Origin: Zoroaster sp. YZ-2022
Lineage: Eukaryota > Echinodermata > Asteroidea > Forcipulatida > Zoroasteridae
Length of the DNA stretch: 64,000 nucleotides
NCBI GenBank assembly: GCA_029582265.1
Contig: CM055830.1
Span: 28,065,771-28,129,770 of the forward strand
Direction of reading: 5' to 3'
A program made the position numbers and the translations under genes. Below are positions 11,804 to 23,380 of the stretch, one piece after another. The notes under the pieces were generated by a model. That model was not told the origin of the DNA. It did no database searches and saw only the letters and a list, made by a program, of their open reading frames with translations. Positions within the stretch are counted from its first letter, which is position 1, and each line of letters opens with the position of its first letter.

Positions 11804-12189
11804 TAGGGGTGTGCGTTTTCGGATATTTTTGGAACTGGATACCCGAAATCAGGAAACTTCGGATACCCGGATACCCGTTTTAATTTTTGTTGAAAACATT
11901 CCATTTATGTACTGTAAATGGTAACAAATTGACTTTTATAATACAGAGAATAGCATATTTAAATCAAACTTTTCTTTATTGGAGTGCAATCTCTTGAATT
12001 TAAAGATAATTGTCTGTAAAAGTGTAAACATTACATTGTTCAAGAGTCACAGATTTCTGTACGCACCGCTCAAATGTTCAGTCCGAATTTTAAAAAAGTC
12101 GTCTACGGGTAATTGGAACCGAAAAATGGAACCGGGTAATGACCGTTTCGGTCGGGTATCCGGATACCCGGATACCCGGCACAGCCCTA
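11804..12189. mobile_element. hAT MITE, GGATACCCG family, copy 1
   Basis: Ends TAGGGGTGTGCG and GGCACAGCCCTA; exact 8-bp target duplication GTGCACTG at 11796-11803 and 12190-12197. Subterminal CGGATACCCG words repeat at both ends, with AACCGAAAAATGGAACCGGG inside the right end. 386 bp, non-coding. The second copy is at 51648. Confidence 0.92.
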
Positions 12190-12377
12190 GTGCACTGGTA
12201 AATTAAATATTCTGAATAAAAGTTGAAGCTTTGCATGATGAAAATTACAGTCTAGGAAATTATAAATGTTCCAATGAAAACAAACATTTCTGGAAATTAC
12301 CGGAATGAATTCTTAACAAGAATCCAAATATGAGTTGTTTTAACCATGAAAGATTGACTAACCATTTTTATTTGCAG

Positions 12378-12491
12378 AAACTTGGTGGTGCGGCCCCGCC
12401 AGCAGTAACAAACTCCAGTGGGCCTGGGGAAAACTCATCACCACGACGGGGAAGTGAAGACTCTACTGAACTCGAGTCTGCCAGTCTCAAG
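12378..12491 (+). CDS. LRRFIP2: LRRFIP-family protein, serine/proline-rich linker exon
   Basis: Thirty-eight codons, phase 0 both ends, acceptor TTTGCAG and donor GTAAAA. The protein contains PPAVTNSSGPGENSSPRRGS followed by EDSTELESASLK, a low-complexity Ser/Pro/Gly segment with an RRGS basophilic-kinase-like site. Vertebrate LRRFIPs have a comparable SSRRGSGDTS linker between the helical head and the main coiled coil, which supports the placement. Exon choice in this linker varies by isoform in vertebrates. Confidence 0.85.
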
Positions 12492-12632
12492 GTAAAACAA
12501 ACAAAAAACTACCTTCCAAAGATTTGAGAGCATCATTCACACTTAACTCATGTGAAAGTTTCACATGTGTCCCATGTGTAATGCCACTGAGGTCCCAGGT
12601 GAGATCCTGCATCTATGCTATGCCTTTATTAA

Positions 12633-13270
12633 CCCTCCTACTGTTTGACCATTTGAAACCATTCAAAATTTCCACTTAACCAAAATGCCCATTGGTTTTG
12701 TACACACATGGTGATACCATTTGAACAGTGTTGGTAGCAAGCTTAACTACCATTCAAATCCATTCAAATGGTTTTGAATGGTTGTTACACTACACCTTGG
12801 TGCGTTTCCATAGCCGAATGGATTCAAATGGTGAATGTACTTCACAGTGGCTTATCATTCAAATGGTTTTAAATGGTGGATACATTACACCTTGGTGTGG
12901 TTTCACATAGCCGAAAAACAAAACCTGCATTATGTAGATAAAGTGGACTATCCATCATCTCAGTACCCTATGGAGTTTTAACACATGGTGGCCAGTGTAC
13001 AAGTAATTGATCTACCACTTAAAAATGGCACGAGGGTCTTTAGGGTATAGCAGACCTGTCATTCAAAACCATTTACTCATGTCACTGGCAGAGAGGGTCC
13101 ATTAATTCACCACTTAGTATCCAAACAAGGTTTTGTATTAGCTGACCTACCATTCCAAACCATTTGGGAATCAATACTGTACACAGTTATTTCACCATTC
13201 AAAACCACAAAAGCGAATGGTTTCAAATGGTGGGCCAACTTGTATGAAAAAGGCACCAGAAGTAGGAGGG
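12633..13270 (+). mobile_element. TTAA-type MITE, ATTCAAATGG-word subfamily
   Basis: TTAA on both sides; ends CCCTCCTACTG and AGTAGGAGGG. The 638-bp interior holds at least eight clusters of CCATTCAAA/TTTGAATGG/CATTTGAA in both orientations. It shares termini with the TTTTGAC elements but not the interior. Non-coding. Confidence 0.8.
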
Positions 13271-13329
13271 TTAATATTTATGCCTGACTACAAATGATAC
13301 CCATAGCTTCTTTCTGTGTCTACTGCATA

Positions 13330-13350
13330 AATCAATCAATCAATCAATCA
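13330..13350. repeat. (AATC)n microsatellite
   Basis: Five ATCA/AATC tetranucleotide repeats. Confidence 0.9.
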
Positions 13351-13400
13351 TACACATTCAGAAAGATGGGCTTTTCATACAGTTACATGTAGAGTAAGTA

Positions 13401-13547
13401 CAGGCCTCGATCTTAACCATGTCCACTGCGGCCATTGCTGTGGTGCCCCTCCCAGTTGGCCATAATGCCCCTTTGGTTGGCCTTGAAATTTTGATGCAAC
13501 CAAGGCCAAAGTGGCCATGCCCTCTGAATCCTTAAGGTCGAGGCCTG
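13401..13547. mobile_element. 147-bp hAT-like MITE
   Basis: Inverted ends CAGGCCTCGATCTTAA and TTAAGGTCGAGGCCTG with TAAGTA directly repeated outside both ends (13395-13400 and 13548-13553). The interior again carries repeated words (TTGGCC/GGCCAA, five times). The 8-bp duplication typical of hAT is not exact here. Confidence 0.65.
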
Positions 13548-14070
13548 TAAGTAGGATACATAAAGCTTGATGATGCCCGTAGCCTCGGTTTAATTAAATT
13601 TGAAAGGCATGTATGGGAATTTGTTTGGTTCAGTTCTTGAGACACAAACAAAATGAAACGTTACACATTCAGTGGACGACTGTTGCATGCATTTACATAT
13701 TTCAGAATTTCACTTGGGTCCCTTGACAGATTTCACAGAGGTCAATTGTGACATGTAGGCTTCAGATATATTGGAGGTTATGCACTGTTCTTCTGTGTAC
13801 ACATGGGGCACAAGACTACAAGCATTTATAAACACAATTTACCATTTCTCATTGGGACTGTGTAATACACATGTGTATATCACTTTATGTTCAGCATGGA
13901 TATTTACTTGACAGGATGATTTTCATTTTTTATTCAGTGCATTGCCATTTTGTTTTGTAGAAAATGATTGAATTTACGATGTAGTGTCATCAATTTACCA
14001 AATAATTGCACAAGTTAAGTACTGTTAAACAATGCTTTATACAAAAAGAAATATAAGTTGTACCAATTAA

Positions 14071-14380
14071 CCCTCCTACAATCAGTGCAATTTTTGAAAC
14101 AACCCATTCAGGCCACTCCAATCCATTAGCTGTTGCCAGTGGCATCCTATGGTTACCCTTCTGTGCACTGTCACACCACTGAAATTGCAGGGTAAAGTGG
14201 TCTCCCATTGATACATTGCAGGCCATAGTAATATGTTCAAACATTTACAGTGGCCTTGGGTGGCATACAGTTGATTTTGTTAGATTACTTGGAAAGGACA
14301 GCAGGCTTGTATGTACTAAAGGTTGGTGAAAAACATCTTGAAAATATAGTGGATCTGAGTGGCCTCCATGTGTAGTAGGG
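14071..14380 (+). mobile_element. TTAA-type MITE, GGCCACT-word subfamily, copy 1
   Basis: TTAA on both sides; starts CCCTCCTACAATCAGTGC, ends GTAGTAGGG. GGCCACT/AGTGGCC words recur inside. Sister copies are at 24265 (same orientation) and 45654 (reverse). Confidence 0.8.
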
Positions 14381-14583
14381 TTAAGAGAAGATTGACGGGT
14401 ACAATTATTTAAAAAAAATCAAGGATCAATTCCCTTCCATTTGATTTTTGTGTGTGAGGTTTCTTAAACGTTGTCAAAACATACCGAAAGTCATCTCTTA
14501 ATTTTTATCCCGAACGATGTACATGTACGTGTACCTCAAACTTATTTTGTTGGATGTTGATGGAGTAAGTATTACCCTGTTTA

Positions 14584-14833
14584 CCAGTTCGCATCGGGAA
14601 TAAACAAGTTTTTCTGGGCCCCTGTGCGGGTTTCTTTTTCCCACACAAACACATTAATGGAAGCTTCCACAGCGCGTGGCCACGTCTACCGAGCATGTCA
14701 CTGTACGCTCGGCTCGTTGCCACGTCAACCGAGCATGCATACAAATATTCCGGAGTTTCCTATGGCATGTTTAGACGCTCTCCGATCCGTGGTGCAAAAA
14801 TTGCGTGTATACACGGCCTCCGACGCGAACTGG
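14584..14833 (+). mobile_element. TTAA-type MITE, CCAGTTCGCATCGG-terminus family, copy 2
   Basis: Nearly identical to 7038-7290 through the interior. The left flank has decayed to TTTA; the right flank is TTAA. Confidence 0.8.
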
Positions 14834-15508
14834 TTAATGGTTGTTGCATGAGACCTACATGTACATTGTGTATGTACATGTAGTCTACCAATTCCATCAA
14901 AGTCTAAGTTGGGTGGCTGTGTTGTATTGTTTCTTGATTGAATGAAGAGGTTATTAGTACATTTTATATGGAATTGAAAACAATACAGGCTTAGGGTTTA
15001 TTCCTATCAACCCCATGTCGACATCCTCTCCTTTTGGATTATTCAATTATTCATTCGGATAATATTAGCATTTTTAATTTGTACAATGTATTCGCCCAAT
15101 GAAATGCATGCCATATTTTCATAATGAATAATTTGGGAGTTTGCTTTGTAGAAATATTCAGATCTTTTGAAATTATTCCTGTCTGAATTCCCTCAGATTA
15201 GTGTGGGAGTCGCAAGGTCATCCATAAAGGAGATACTTATTATATTGCAAATTAACCTAATGATATTTACCAAAAGGATTTCTACGTGTACATGGTTTGT
15301 ATAATGTGTGTATGTAAGCTGAATGTCACAAATGTGTGTAGTGCATCATGAATTGAGTCAAGTCTTTGAAAAAGTGTAAGTACATTTACAGTAGGCGAAA
15401 GTGCCTATTTTGGGCGATTCCCGTTTGATTCTTCCTGATTCCAAACTGAGAATCGGAAGCATGATTTAATTTTTTTTTGAGAATTTAGTATTCAAGATAG
15501 ATGATTAA
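14834..15508. other. Intronic stretch, nothing recognised
   Basis: AT-rich; no exon, RNA gene or complete repeat recognised. Confidence 0.4.
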
Positions 15509-16094
15509 CCCTAACTCCCTAAGCATTTTTACTAGAAACCTTCCTCAACCTATCAAATCCCAACACCATGGTTGACTGTTGCTGGTTTACAGTACTCAGC
15601 CCATCAAACTCCAACAGGCCCTTAGCTGTTGGATTTTGATTGAGTGGGGACACATGGCCCAAAGTAAAGTTTGAACACTGGAGTCACACAGTACTCAACC
15701 CATCATACATTTGTAATCCAACAATTGTTTTCATGCTAAAAAAACTTAACTATACAAAAACTAAAACACCCTATGGAATAAATGGTAGGTTCTAGTTGTA
15801 TGATGTTAGACACAATGCCAAGCATACCTAAGTACAATATTTGCCTTTATCAGTTGTTTATTACAGCAGGTTGCATACACACACTCTCTCCACTCAAAGT
15901 CTAACAATGTTGCATGCTAGTAGAACCACCGTCCTCACTCAATCAAAATCCAACACTGTTACTGCACACATACAGTACTCATCCAGCCATATTCCAACAC
16001 TTTACACATGCCATATCAGAAGTACACAGTACTCAACCCATCAAACTCCAACAATCCCTGGTGTTGGAGTTTGGCTGGATGGGGATCGTTAGGG
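15509..16094 (+). mobile_element. TTAA-type MITE, CCAACA-word subfamily
   Basis: TTAA on both sides; ends CCCTAACTCCCTA and CGTTAGGG. The interior repeats ATCAAACTCCAACA-like words (and TGTTGGA complements) seven or more times. Termini relate it to the CCCTAAC group at 8418 and 21410; the interior word is different. Confidence 0.75.
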
Positions 16095-16672
16095 TTAAAG
16101 CTTCCGAAGAATGAATTCTGTCAGCGGTCATAATAGGAAACATAAAATAAGTCCTCAACACTCTTTTGGACTAGAAAATTCCTTTTACAGATGTATAAAA
16201 GAAAGGAACAACAAAGACACATGCAATGTTTGCTTTGGAACTTTGGACTATGCATGCATTAGTCCTGAGGTTTTTTAAAGGGAAGGTACAAAACTGATAT
16301 TTGAAAACGTGCTTTCATTTAAATTCTGTAGTTTTCAAGAAATATATATCATAAAAGTGTCCAGCTTTCATCACAATAAGTGTTCCAAGTTTTTGGGAAA
16401 ACAACAAGAAACTGTTACACACATGTACATGTCATTTGTTTTTGTTTCTGAACTATGTTTTACAAAAAGTTGTGATATAGCAACTTTTTGTAATTTTTAC
16501 AGAATAATTTATCAGGATGATTGATACTTTTATCAATTTCACACCAAGTATACATGAAATTTAGATAATTATTTGTTTGAAAATCTGGTAAATTTTACAA
16601 ATGTTGTACCCTGTCCTTTAAATTGGGAAGACTGAAGAACATTATTATGTAATGGATGATATTTAGAGATGT

Positions 16673-16756
16673 AATAATAATAATAATAATAATAATACAG
16701 AAGATTTATAATGCGCACATATCCACCAAGAAGTGCTCAAGGCGCTTTACAGTAAA
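16673..16756 (-). repeat. SINE 3' fragment with (AAT)n tail
   Basis: The ATT-type tail followed by AATGCGCACATATCCACCA and GTGCTCAAGGCGC matches the 3' end of the SINE family in reverse orientation. The tRNA head is missing. Confidence 0.7.
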
Positions 16757-17459
16757 CAAGAAATCATACAATAGCATAACAATACAATAGCAAATGCAAT
16801 ATAATATGATATTAAACTGATTGAGGTCTACAACATGTACAGAATACATACATGTATAACCAACTTAGAGCTTGGAGGTAGCCTTCAATCACGTACATGA
16901 ACTACATACGTAGCATGTACGCATGTTGTATGCCAGCTCTGAATGGATAAGTTGCGCAAGTAATGTTAGAGAAAGACAGCTGTGATTCATTGCCAATTTT
17001 TCCACATTAAACATATAGGTGGACAGCTAAATAAACATTACCTATGTAGTTTTAAATTGCTTTCATGGTTAATTGCATGACTGCATTGCTTGACCAATCA
17101 CAGGTCTGCACAAACTGATATACGTACACGTAGTACGCATCACAAACTGCAACCAACATGTTTGTACAGTACATAGTGTCATTTTTAGTACTGGGCAAAA
17201 TGATTATTATGTCATTTTTAGGACAGGCCACAAAAAGTAAGTATTGGAAAATATGACCAGGTAAGTAAAGGTAAAAAAAAACTTGACCCTGTTACATTGT
17301 GTACCTCTGATACATGCAGATGATCCACCAGGTGACCCCAAGGGCGACCCCTGTTAGAAGCTGTAAGTCTGCATGCATAAAATCAAGTTCCTTCAAGTAT
17401 GCGCCCGTTGAGAATGAATAAGGATGCATGTGTATAGTGAACAGGTTTTGCTTCCTGCA
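16757..17459. other. Intronic stretch, nothing recognised
   Basis: Contains TACGTA/TACATG-type words only; no exon seen. Confidence 0.35.
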
Positions 17460-17805
17460 GTCATGAAAATAAAAATTAGTGGAATTTTCCAGCACTTTTC
17501 CAGGCATGGTGAAGTCATGAATTTCAGAGGACTAGGAAGCCATTTTAATTGTCAGCACAGAATCATGGATGTTCTTAATTTGAAAAGTCATGGTATTTTT
17601 ATATTGTGAATTTCCATACCAGGGAAAAGAAAGAAAAAAAATTATTAGCAGATTTCCTATGCTGGAAAATTAATTTAATTACTGTTAAAATCCAGCAGAT
17701 TTCCAAGCCTGGAAAAGTTACTGGGAGTAGGATTCTTCTAGTCTTTCCAATTAGGCATGGAATTATAATAAGTTGATTTTTCAAGGCTTGGGAAAAGTTT
17801 TAGTC
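17460..17805. repeat. Word-repeat element (TTTCCAAGCCTGGAAAA type)
   Basis: Variants of TTTCC-A-N-GCNTGG-AAA recur about eight times (TTTCCAGGCATGG, TTTCCATACCAGGGAAAA, TTCCTATGCTGGAAAA, TTTCCAAGCCTGGAAAAG, TTTCAAGGCTTGGGAAAAG). Similar GAAAAGTCATGG tracts are known from other animal genomes. No clear terminal repeats. Confidence 0.55.
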
Positions 17806-17875
17806 TGTTCACGAACTAGTTATGGTCTATTTTTCCGGCATAAAAAAGCAACTCTCCATTTTGATATCCTCACAG

Positions 17876-17923
17876 AGCAACACTTCTGAACCACTGGGTG
17901 AAGAACCCAACCCACAGGATATG
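17876..17923 (+). CDS. LRRFIP2: LRRFIP-family protein, candidate small linker exon
   Basis: Sixteen open codons reading SNTSEPLGEEPNPQDM, phase 0 at both ends, with acceptor CCTCACAG and donor GTATGT. Joined to the next exon it reads QDM-EALADLEEKYKK, plausible for the run-in to the main coiled coil. The exon is too short to identify by similarity alone, and it may be alternatively spliced, as linker exons are in vertebrate homologues. Confidence 0.6.
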
Positions 17924-19299
17924 GTATGTTGTCCAAACAAATATACCCCAAGTCTGCACTTGCCATGAAGCTCATTTCATTTGTGATTTCCTTTTGATTG
18001 GTTGAAAGTTTACTAATGAACCTGCTCTTTAACCAATCAGTACGCTCCTTATCTATTACTCTTCCGCTCCCTTCAGTATAGTAGTTGGATTTTAGTTATA
18101 GTGTATGAGTTTTGAACAAGGAGTTGAGACCTGGAATTTGAGTCAATAGTGAACTGCATTGTGCCAAAGAAATTCTTGCATTTACAGTGCATGTATGTGT
18201 GTCTTATAAAAATAAACTCTTCACACAACATGTACATGTATATAATAACCCCAAAATTAAATCTCATATTACCATGCAAAATGTTCAGATTGTATGCTAT
18301 CAGAAAAAAGTTATATCAAACTGTTGTCTTGTGATATTTTGGGATTTGGGTTGACTCAAATTTTGTGGTTCAACAAGTTCAGGCTTTTGAGATTGCACCC
18401 ATGAGTAGATGGCATAGCGACTGAGTCTTCTGTTTATTCAGGGGAATGGAAAATATATTGTGGTTGTGAAAGCCATTATCCAGGGCACATTGTACATTTT
18501 CAGGCCACATTCAGGTATCAACTTGGGGAGGCCAAAAAGTTAGTTAGAATGGTTTTGATGGGGTAATATCACAGGTCTATTACATAAACAAAGTGCGCCA
18601 GTTTTGTAATAACCAAGTCCACTGCATAATACTCGCTGTATGCGTGAGATAGTCTTAACACACACACATGTATAGTGCAGGTACACATATTTGTGACTCT
18701 CTGGTGTAGCCAAGTCAATCAAGTTTGTGTTCCGTTGTGTTCTGAAACTAGCAAGCAGCGTTGAGACTGGGTCATAGCAGGCAGGCACACTTTGTGTAGA
18801 TACATGGGGCCTAGGACCCAGTGAAAACCATTATACGCTCAAAACAATTAATGATAACAATTTAACATAACATTTATGCATCCAGTCCTCACAGGGACCA
18901 TTGAGCAATCATTAAATTATTGGCCAAAACTATTAAGCGTGCTTCATTAGTTTACCAGATTTGAAAGCAATTGTTCTGTGTGGAACAACTTCTGGAAGCA
19001 CACAAAAGAAGTGATAATTGATAGCCCTAATACCAATAAAGCAGCTACTCCAGTCTGGAACATCAAGGGCATTGCAGCTGCTAATCATTTACTTATCCTA
19101 CATGGTGATGGTCATTGTAAACCATGGTGGTGTACATGTATATAGCTTTACTTACCAGGGGCCTGCACCACAAGCCCACTTTCACTTCGCAAGAAAATGT
19201 TGATGTTTGATGATTGTACATCCCGAAAAATCCATTTATCGAATTAAAAAATGTAAACACAAAAAAGAAAATGGTATATTTTTTTATATTTTTTTTATT
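17924..19299. other. Intronic stretch, nothing recognised
   Basis: No convincing exon or complete element; short reading frames show no family resemblance. Confidence 0.4.
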
Positions 19300-19629
19300 T
19301 ATGCAAATCGCCCCACACAAGGCCAATGTCCACTCCAAGGTGGGGGCTACTAAGTCATTGAGTTGTTACAACGACTCCACACTGAAGAAACCAGCCCCTC
19401 ACACTGAAACAAGACAAGTTAATAACCAGCCTCTTCACGGTGCGAATAGGACTGGGAGGGGTAACTAGTCCAGAACAAGGCAGTTGTTAAACTGCCTCTG
19501 CCCCTATAAGCAATTATGGTTAAGTGTCTTGTTCAAGGACACAAGTGTCACGGCCGGGATTCGAACCCACATTCTGCTGCTAACACCAGAACTTGAGTCC
19601 GGTAAGCTAGACCGCTCGGCCATGACACT
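19300..19629 (-). repeat. Chimeric SINE: same tRNA-Leu head, different body
   Basis: On the minus strand it starts TGTCATGGCCGAGCGGTCTAG with the CTCAAGT anticodon loop and B box, and keeps the common segment up to AACCATAATTGCTT. It then diverges completely into GGGGCAGAGGCAGTTTAAC and later TAGCCCCCACCTTGGAGTGG, ending in an A/T-rich tail (about 19262-19305) instead of the ATT tail. It is a second SINE type sharing the promoter head. Confidence 0.7.
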
Positions 19630-19754
19630 CCAGGAATGTACATGTATTCTGGTTTAAAAACAAAAACAGCTAAGCATTTTGAAACCGCAGATTACAGCCA
19701 AAGTAAACAATATCTGCATGTATAATCCCTACACAATAGATAGTAATCCATTAA

Positions 19755-20047
19755 CCCTTCTACTACTACAAGGGTCAAAATCAGTCAAAATGTTGATATA
19801 CTTGCCAAGGTATATCTAGTGCACTTAAAAGTCAAACACTGTCAAACCTTACGTGTAGTAAGTATATTTACAGGTCAAAATGTGTCGACTGTTTTTGACT
19901 GGTAAAAGCGTTGTCTGGTATTGTTCAGGGTGGTCAAAATGACAGTCAAAACCAGTCAAAAATGCCCCTGTGTGTACATTTGGGTCAACAGTCAAGACGG
20001 GCAGTTGACTGGTTTTGACCTCTACAGCAACAGCAATAGTAGGAGGG
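19755..20047 (-). mobile_element. TTAA-type MITE, TTTTGAC-word subfamily
   Basis: TTAA on both sides. Reverse orientation relative to 42417: begins CCCTTCTACTACTACAAGGG and ends AGTAGGAGGG. Dense GTCAAAA/TTTTGAC words. Confidence 0.85.
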
Positions 20048-20051
20048 TTAA

Positions 20052-21127
20052 TAGCCATTTTGTCTGACCCAGCTTGGTTCGACTATTAAATCAACTTCCA
20101 ATAGTTCAAGATTGCTTAATGGGCCCTATAAGGACGGGTTGCCTTATTTGGTGTAAAATTTACACAAACATCCTTTGAAATCTTTCATTTAAAGTGCTGT
20201 CATTTTAGTATTTCTTAGTCAAATTATGTTTTAAGTGAATTAGAATCTAAAGACTGAAGAACATTTTACAAATAATTCTACAAATTTGCCAGTGTGAGAA
20301 TTTTACTAGATGAACATAAACATTTTTCACAGAAATGTGCAGATCAGTTGACCTGACAATTTCACAGGTTTGTTTCTAACCAATTCATGTAGAGTACTTG
20401 ATATTTAGTCCTCTTATTTTCAAAACCCTTCATCTGTCACAGAAGAATAGAATACTAGGGACAGTAACTAAAGAGTGTTTCTTGAATAAATGGGGGTGGG
20501 GGCTTGGCATCTTTATCACCCTCTTTCTGGATCCAACAATGTGTATTGCTCTCTGTAGAGGTCGTTCATCATTTACATGTAGACCTATACTTTTGAATAC
20601 AAGTTCACTGCAAAACATAAATAGATAAAAAGCTGTACATTTCATTATTTCTTGTAAAGATACATGTGTGTAGGATATAATTGTAGTGTTGGTAGTTTGG
20701 TTTACATTGTACATGCTAATGACCAAGGATGGATCTAGAATATGATCATTTCGACAGCATGTAGGTATACAGGTTATTACTATGTGTGTCTAGCAGTGGA
20801 TTTGCCATACATGTCACATGGACAGTACTGTGCATTTCATGTTATTTCTGACATGTACATGCACAAAGTGGATGTACACATCCATTTGCACAACCAGGGG
20901 ATCAAAGGGTGTCATACTTAAGCATGCTCACAAGAGCAGTTTTGACAATATGTTGTATACCTCCCCCTTTGGTTGTGATGCACCGTGTTGGCCGTATCAA
21001 TCAGCAGTAATCTTTAAACCATGCACTTGACAACAGCTTCAAGCAAGGAGCAGATGTAATGTACAATGTTGGTACTGTTGTCTAATGAACTCTGTGAAGA
21101 AGACAGTAAGGACATAGATTTGAACCC
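20052..21127. other. Intronic stretch, nothing recognised
   Basis: AT-rich with TACATG words; no exon supported. Confidence 0.4.
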
Positions 21128-21400
21128 AAAGTCCAATTTCATAGCGCTGCTTACAGGTAAGCAAATTTTCCTGCTAACTATAGCAGAACAATTTGCTTAA
21201 GCACAGGTTAGCAAGAAAATTCAGAGCGGCGCGTGCACGTTCACCATGGATTTGTATCGTTGTGTCACTCTTTTGCTAGCAATAACATCTGGCAAGTTAG
21301 CGTACCTTTCTCTTTCCTTAACGGTGAGCAGCAGCGTGAAATGAAAAACGTACAGTAAGCAAAAAATCGGCTGCTAAGCAGCTCTATGACATTGGGCCCA
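21128..21400. mobile_element. MITE with GGGCCCAATGTCATAGAGC-type ends
   Basis: Left end CCAATTTCATAGCGCTGCTTA and right end (reverse complement) GGCCCAATGTCATAGAGC then TGCTTAGCAGCC are inverted repeats. Interior GTAAGCAAATTTTCCTGC and its complement recur. The second, poorer copy is at 11519. The superfamily was not established. Confidence 0.65.
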
Positions 21401-21409
21401 GGTCATTAA

Positions 21410-21677
21410 CCCTAACCACCCCAAATCATACAAAATCCTCCAAGGGGCACTTTTTGGGAACAATTCAGCACTGTTTGAAACTGGTACTTTCACCTCTTCA
21501 AATGGGACAAAATTACTACCTGGCAAGAAGTACATTACAGGCCATAAGTGCTGAATAATGAAAGATTAACGAAAATGCATGGCGCATTTTGAAGATAAGG
21601 GCATGTTTTCAAAAGTGCACTGATGGATTTTGGAGGATTCAGGACGGTTCCTAGCCAGAATAACTAGGGGGTTAGGG
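21410..21677 (+). mobile_element. TTAA-type MITE, CCCTAACC-terminus, short copy
   Basis: TTAA on both sides; ends CCCTAACCACCCC and GGGGGTTAGGG, with AAATCCTCCAAGGGGCAC near the left and GATTTTGGAGGATTC near the right. It is a near-sister of 41918-42143. Confidence 0.8.
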
Positions 21678-22342
21678 TTAAGGCAAGGACAATACCAGAA
21701 TTCCTTACTCGACCAACCTGATTTAATATCACCTGGCATTATATACAGATGTGTTTTAACAGTAATTGCTTGCTCCCTCTAAAAAGTTTAAAGCTGCAAA
21801 TGTTTGACAACCAATACTTTGGGGCTCTACCATTCCCTTGAGTGCCGTGAACTGCTTGGAAGTTTTCATGATGTGAAAGACATTTCTTTACTGGCCGAAT
21901 ATATTGTAAGAATACAGTGTCATGAAACAAATGTTAACATTGCTTTAACATACATGAAGTGAATTATAAAATAAGTACTCAATAATGCAGAATCCTTGGT
22001 TTAAATAATATGTATGTACATTTGTATTAAAAAATAACACTTTAATTGGTGTATTTTTTAGTACTTTTAGAGCTTCAGAGCCCTTTAAAGGTGCAGTTTT
22101 AGTTTGCTAAAATATGTAAAACAAAAAAGGTATTGGATTAAAAGCCAATACAGTTTTGTTTGTGCAAAGTTAACAGGCTGTACTTAACATGAGATGTTTA
22201 TTTGTAAGGAGGTGCAATGTAGTTATTGCAGTTTAATTATTTATCTCATTTGCTTGTGTTTTAACTGCATTCATAGTTCGTTTAAGTCTTGTGAATATTC
22301 ATAAGTGTATACTTATTTGTATATATTTGGTGCTTGCCCTAG
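21678..22342. other. Intronic stretch, nothing recognised
   Basis: AT-rich intron leading to the exon at 22343. Confidence 0.4.
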
Positions 22343-22513
22343 GAGGCCCTCGCAGACTTGGAGGAGAAGTACAAGAAGGCCATGATGAACAATGCACAGC
22401 TCGACAATGAAAAAGGCACCTTGATATTTGAGGTAGACATACTGAAGGATATGCAAGAAGAACAAGAAGAAATGATGATGGAGTTACAAAGGGAAACAAG
22501 AGACAAACACAGG
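22343..22513 (+). CDS. LRRFIP2: LRRFIP-family protein, main coiled-coil exon (EEKYKKAM)
   Basis: Fifty-seven codons, phase 0 at both ends, acceptor TGCCCTAG and donor GTATGT. It contains EALADLEEKYKKAMMNNAQL then DNEKGTLIFEVDILKDM. This block (EEKYKKAM-NAQLDNEK and the following valine/leucine heptads) is the most conserved part of the LRRFIP coiled coil and the strongest identification in the window. In vertebrate family members the coiled coil mediates self-association and partner binding. The QEEQEEMMMELQRETRDKHR end matches the acidic/methionine-rich continuation. Confidence 0.97.
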
Positions 22514-22865
22514 GTATGTAGAAGGGAAGTACTTGTACCTCATGGATGTGGTACCCACTAGGTGCAAAAACATTTTCTGGTGAGTGCATTGATAACAGTG
22601 ACACATATTGGGTGCAGTGGTTTTTCTACCCAGTAGTTACAGCACTCTTGGGTGTGTGTGTGTGGGTGTGGTACATACATGTACGGTACGTACACATGTA
22701 TGTCTGGGTGTAATACCCAGTGGATGCAGCACAGAGTCATATGCAGCCCAGGCTCCTGTGTATGTAATGGGTGGCACACCATGTAGATGTGATATCCAAG
22801 ATGTGCAACATCCAATGGGTTCAACACCCAATGCCTTACTATGGTAAGGCATTGATTATCATGTG

Positions 22866-23234
22866 GAGTGTCATGGTCGAGCGGTTTAGTGCATCGGATT
22901 TGTGTTCTGATGGCTGAGTTGTCAGAATGTGGGTTCGAATCCCAACCACGACCATGGTGCTTGTGTCCTTGAGCAAGACACTTTACCATAATTGCTTCTC
23001 TCCACCCAGGGGTAAATGGGTACCTGTGAGGGCAGAGTTGGTTGTTGTGTTTGATTAGCCCTATATGCGCTGTAATGGCAGCAATTGAGCTGTGTACTCC
23101 CCAGGGAGCTGAGATGGTTTCAGGAATGATTTATGAGTCTGATGAGCAGGGGTAATAATGTAATGCGCCTCGAGCACCAGTTTGGTGGATACGTGCGCTA
23201 TATAAGTCCACATTATTATTATTATTATTATTAT
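22866..23234 (+). repeat. SINE, full length, TGT-loop subfamily
   Basis: Head GAGTGTCATGGTCGAGCGG, B box GGGTTCGAATCCC, then the common body and an ATT tail. The anticodon-loop equivalent is TTTGTGT, which distinguishes this subfamily from the CTCAAGT copies at 1386, 19300 and 43441. Intronic, between exons 22343 and 23381. Open frames across it are SINE translations, not genes. Confidence 0.92.
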
Positions 23235-23380
23235 GGTTTATGACAGTGCATTTGGAAGTGATACTTGTGGCTGTTCAAGGTTTGTTTTAAATATGTTGGT
23301 ACATTTGGAAGGAAGTTATATTTACATTCAGTGTTCCAGTTTCCCCTCCTCTTCATGAATATGAATATGTTCATATGCAG

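Noticed and set aside
22866..22960. Functional tRNA gene
   Set aside because: The tRNA-like head is followed by the common SINE body and ATT tail and recurs in at least eight copies; the acceptor and anticodon arms are diverged.
22558..22989. 143-codon minus-strand reading frame
   Set aside because: It runs through SINE sequence; similar frames appear wherever the SINE occurs (for example 49894-50415, 43473-43733).
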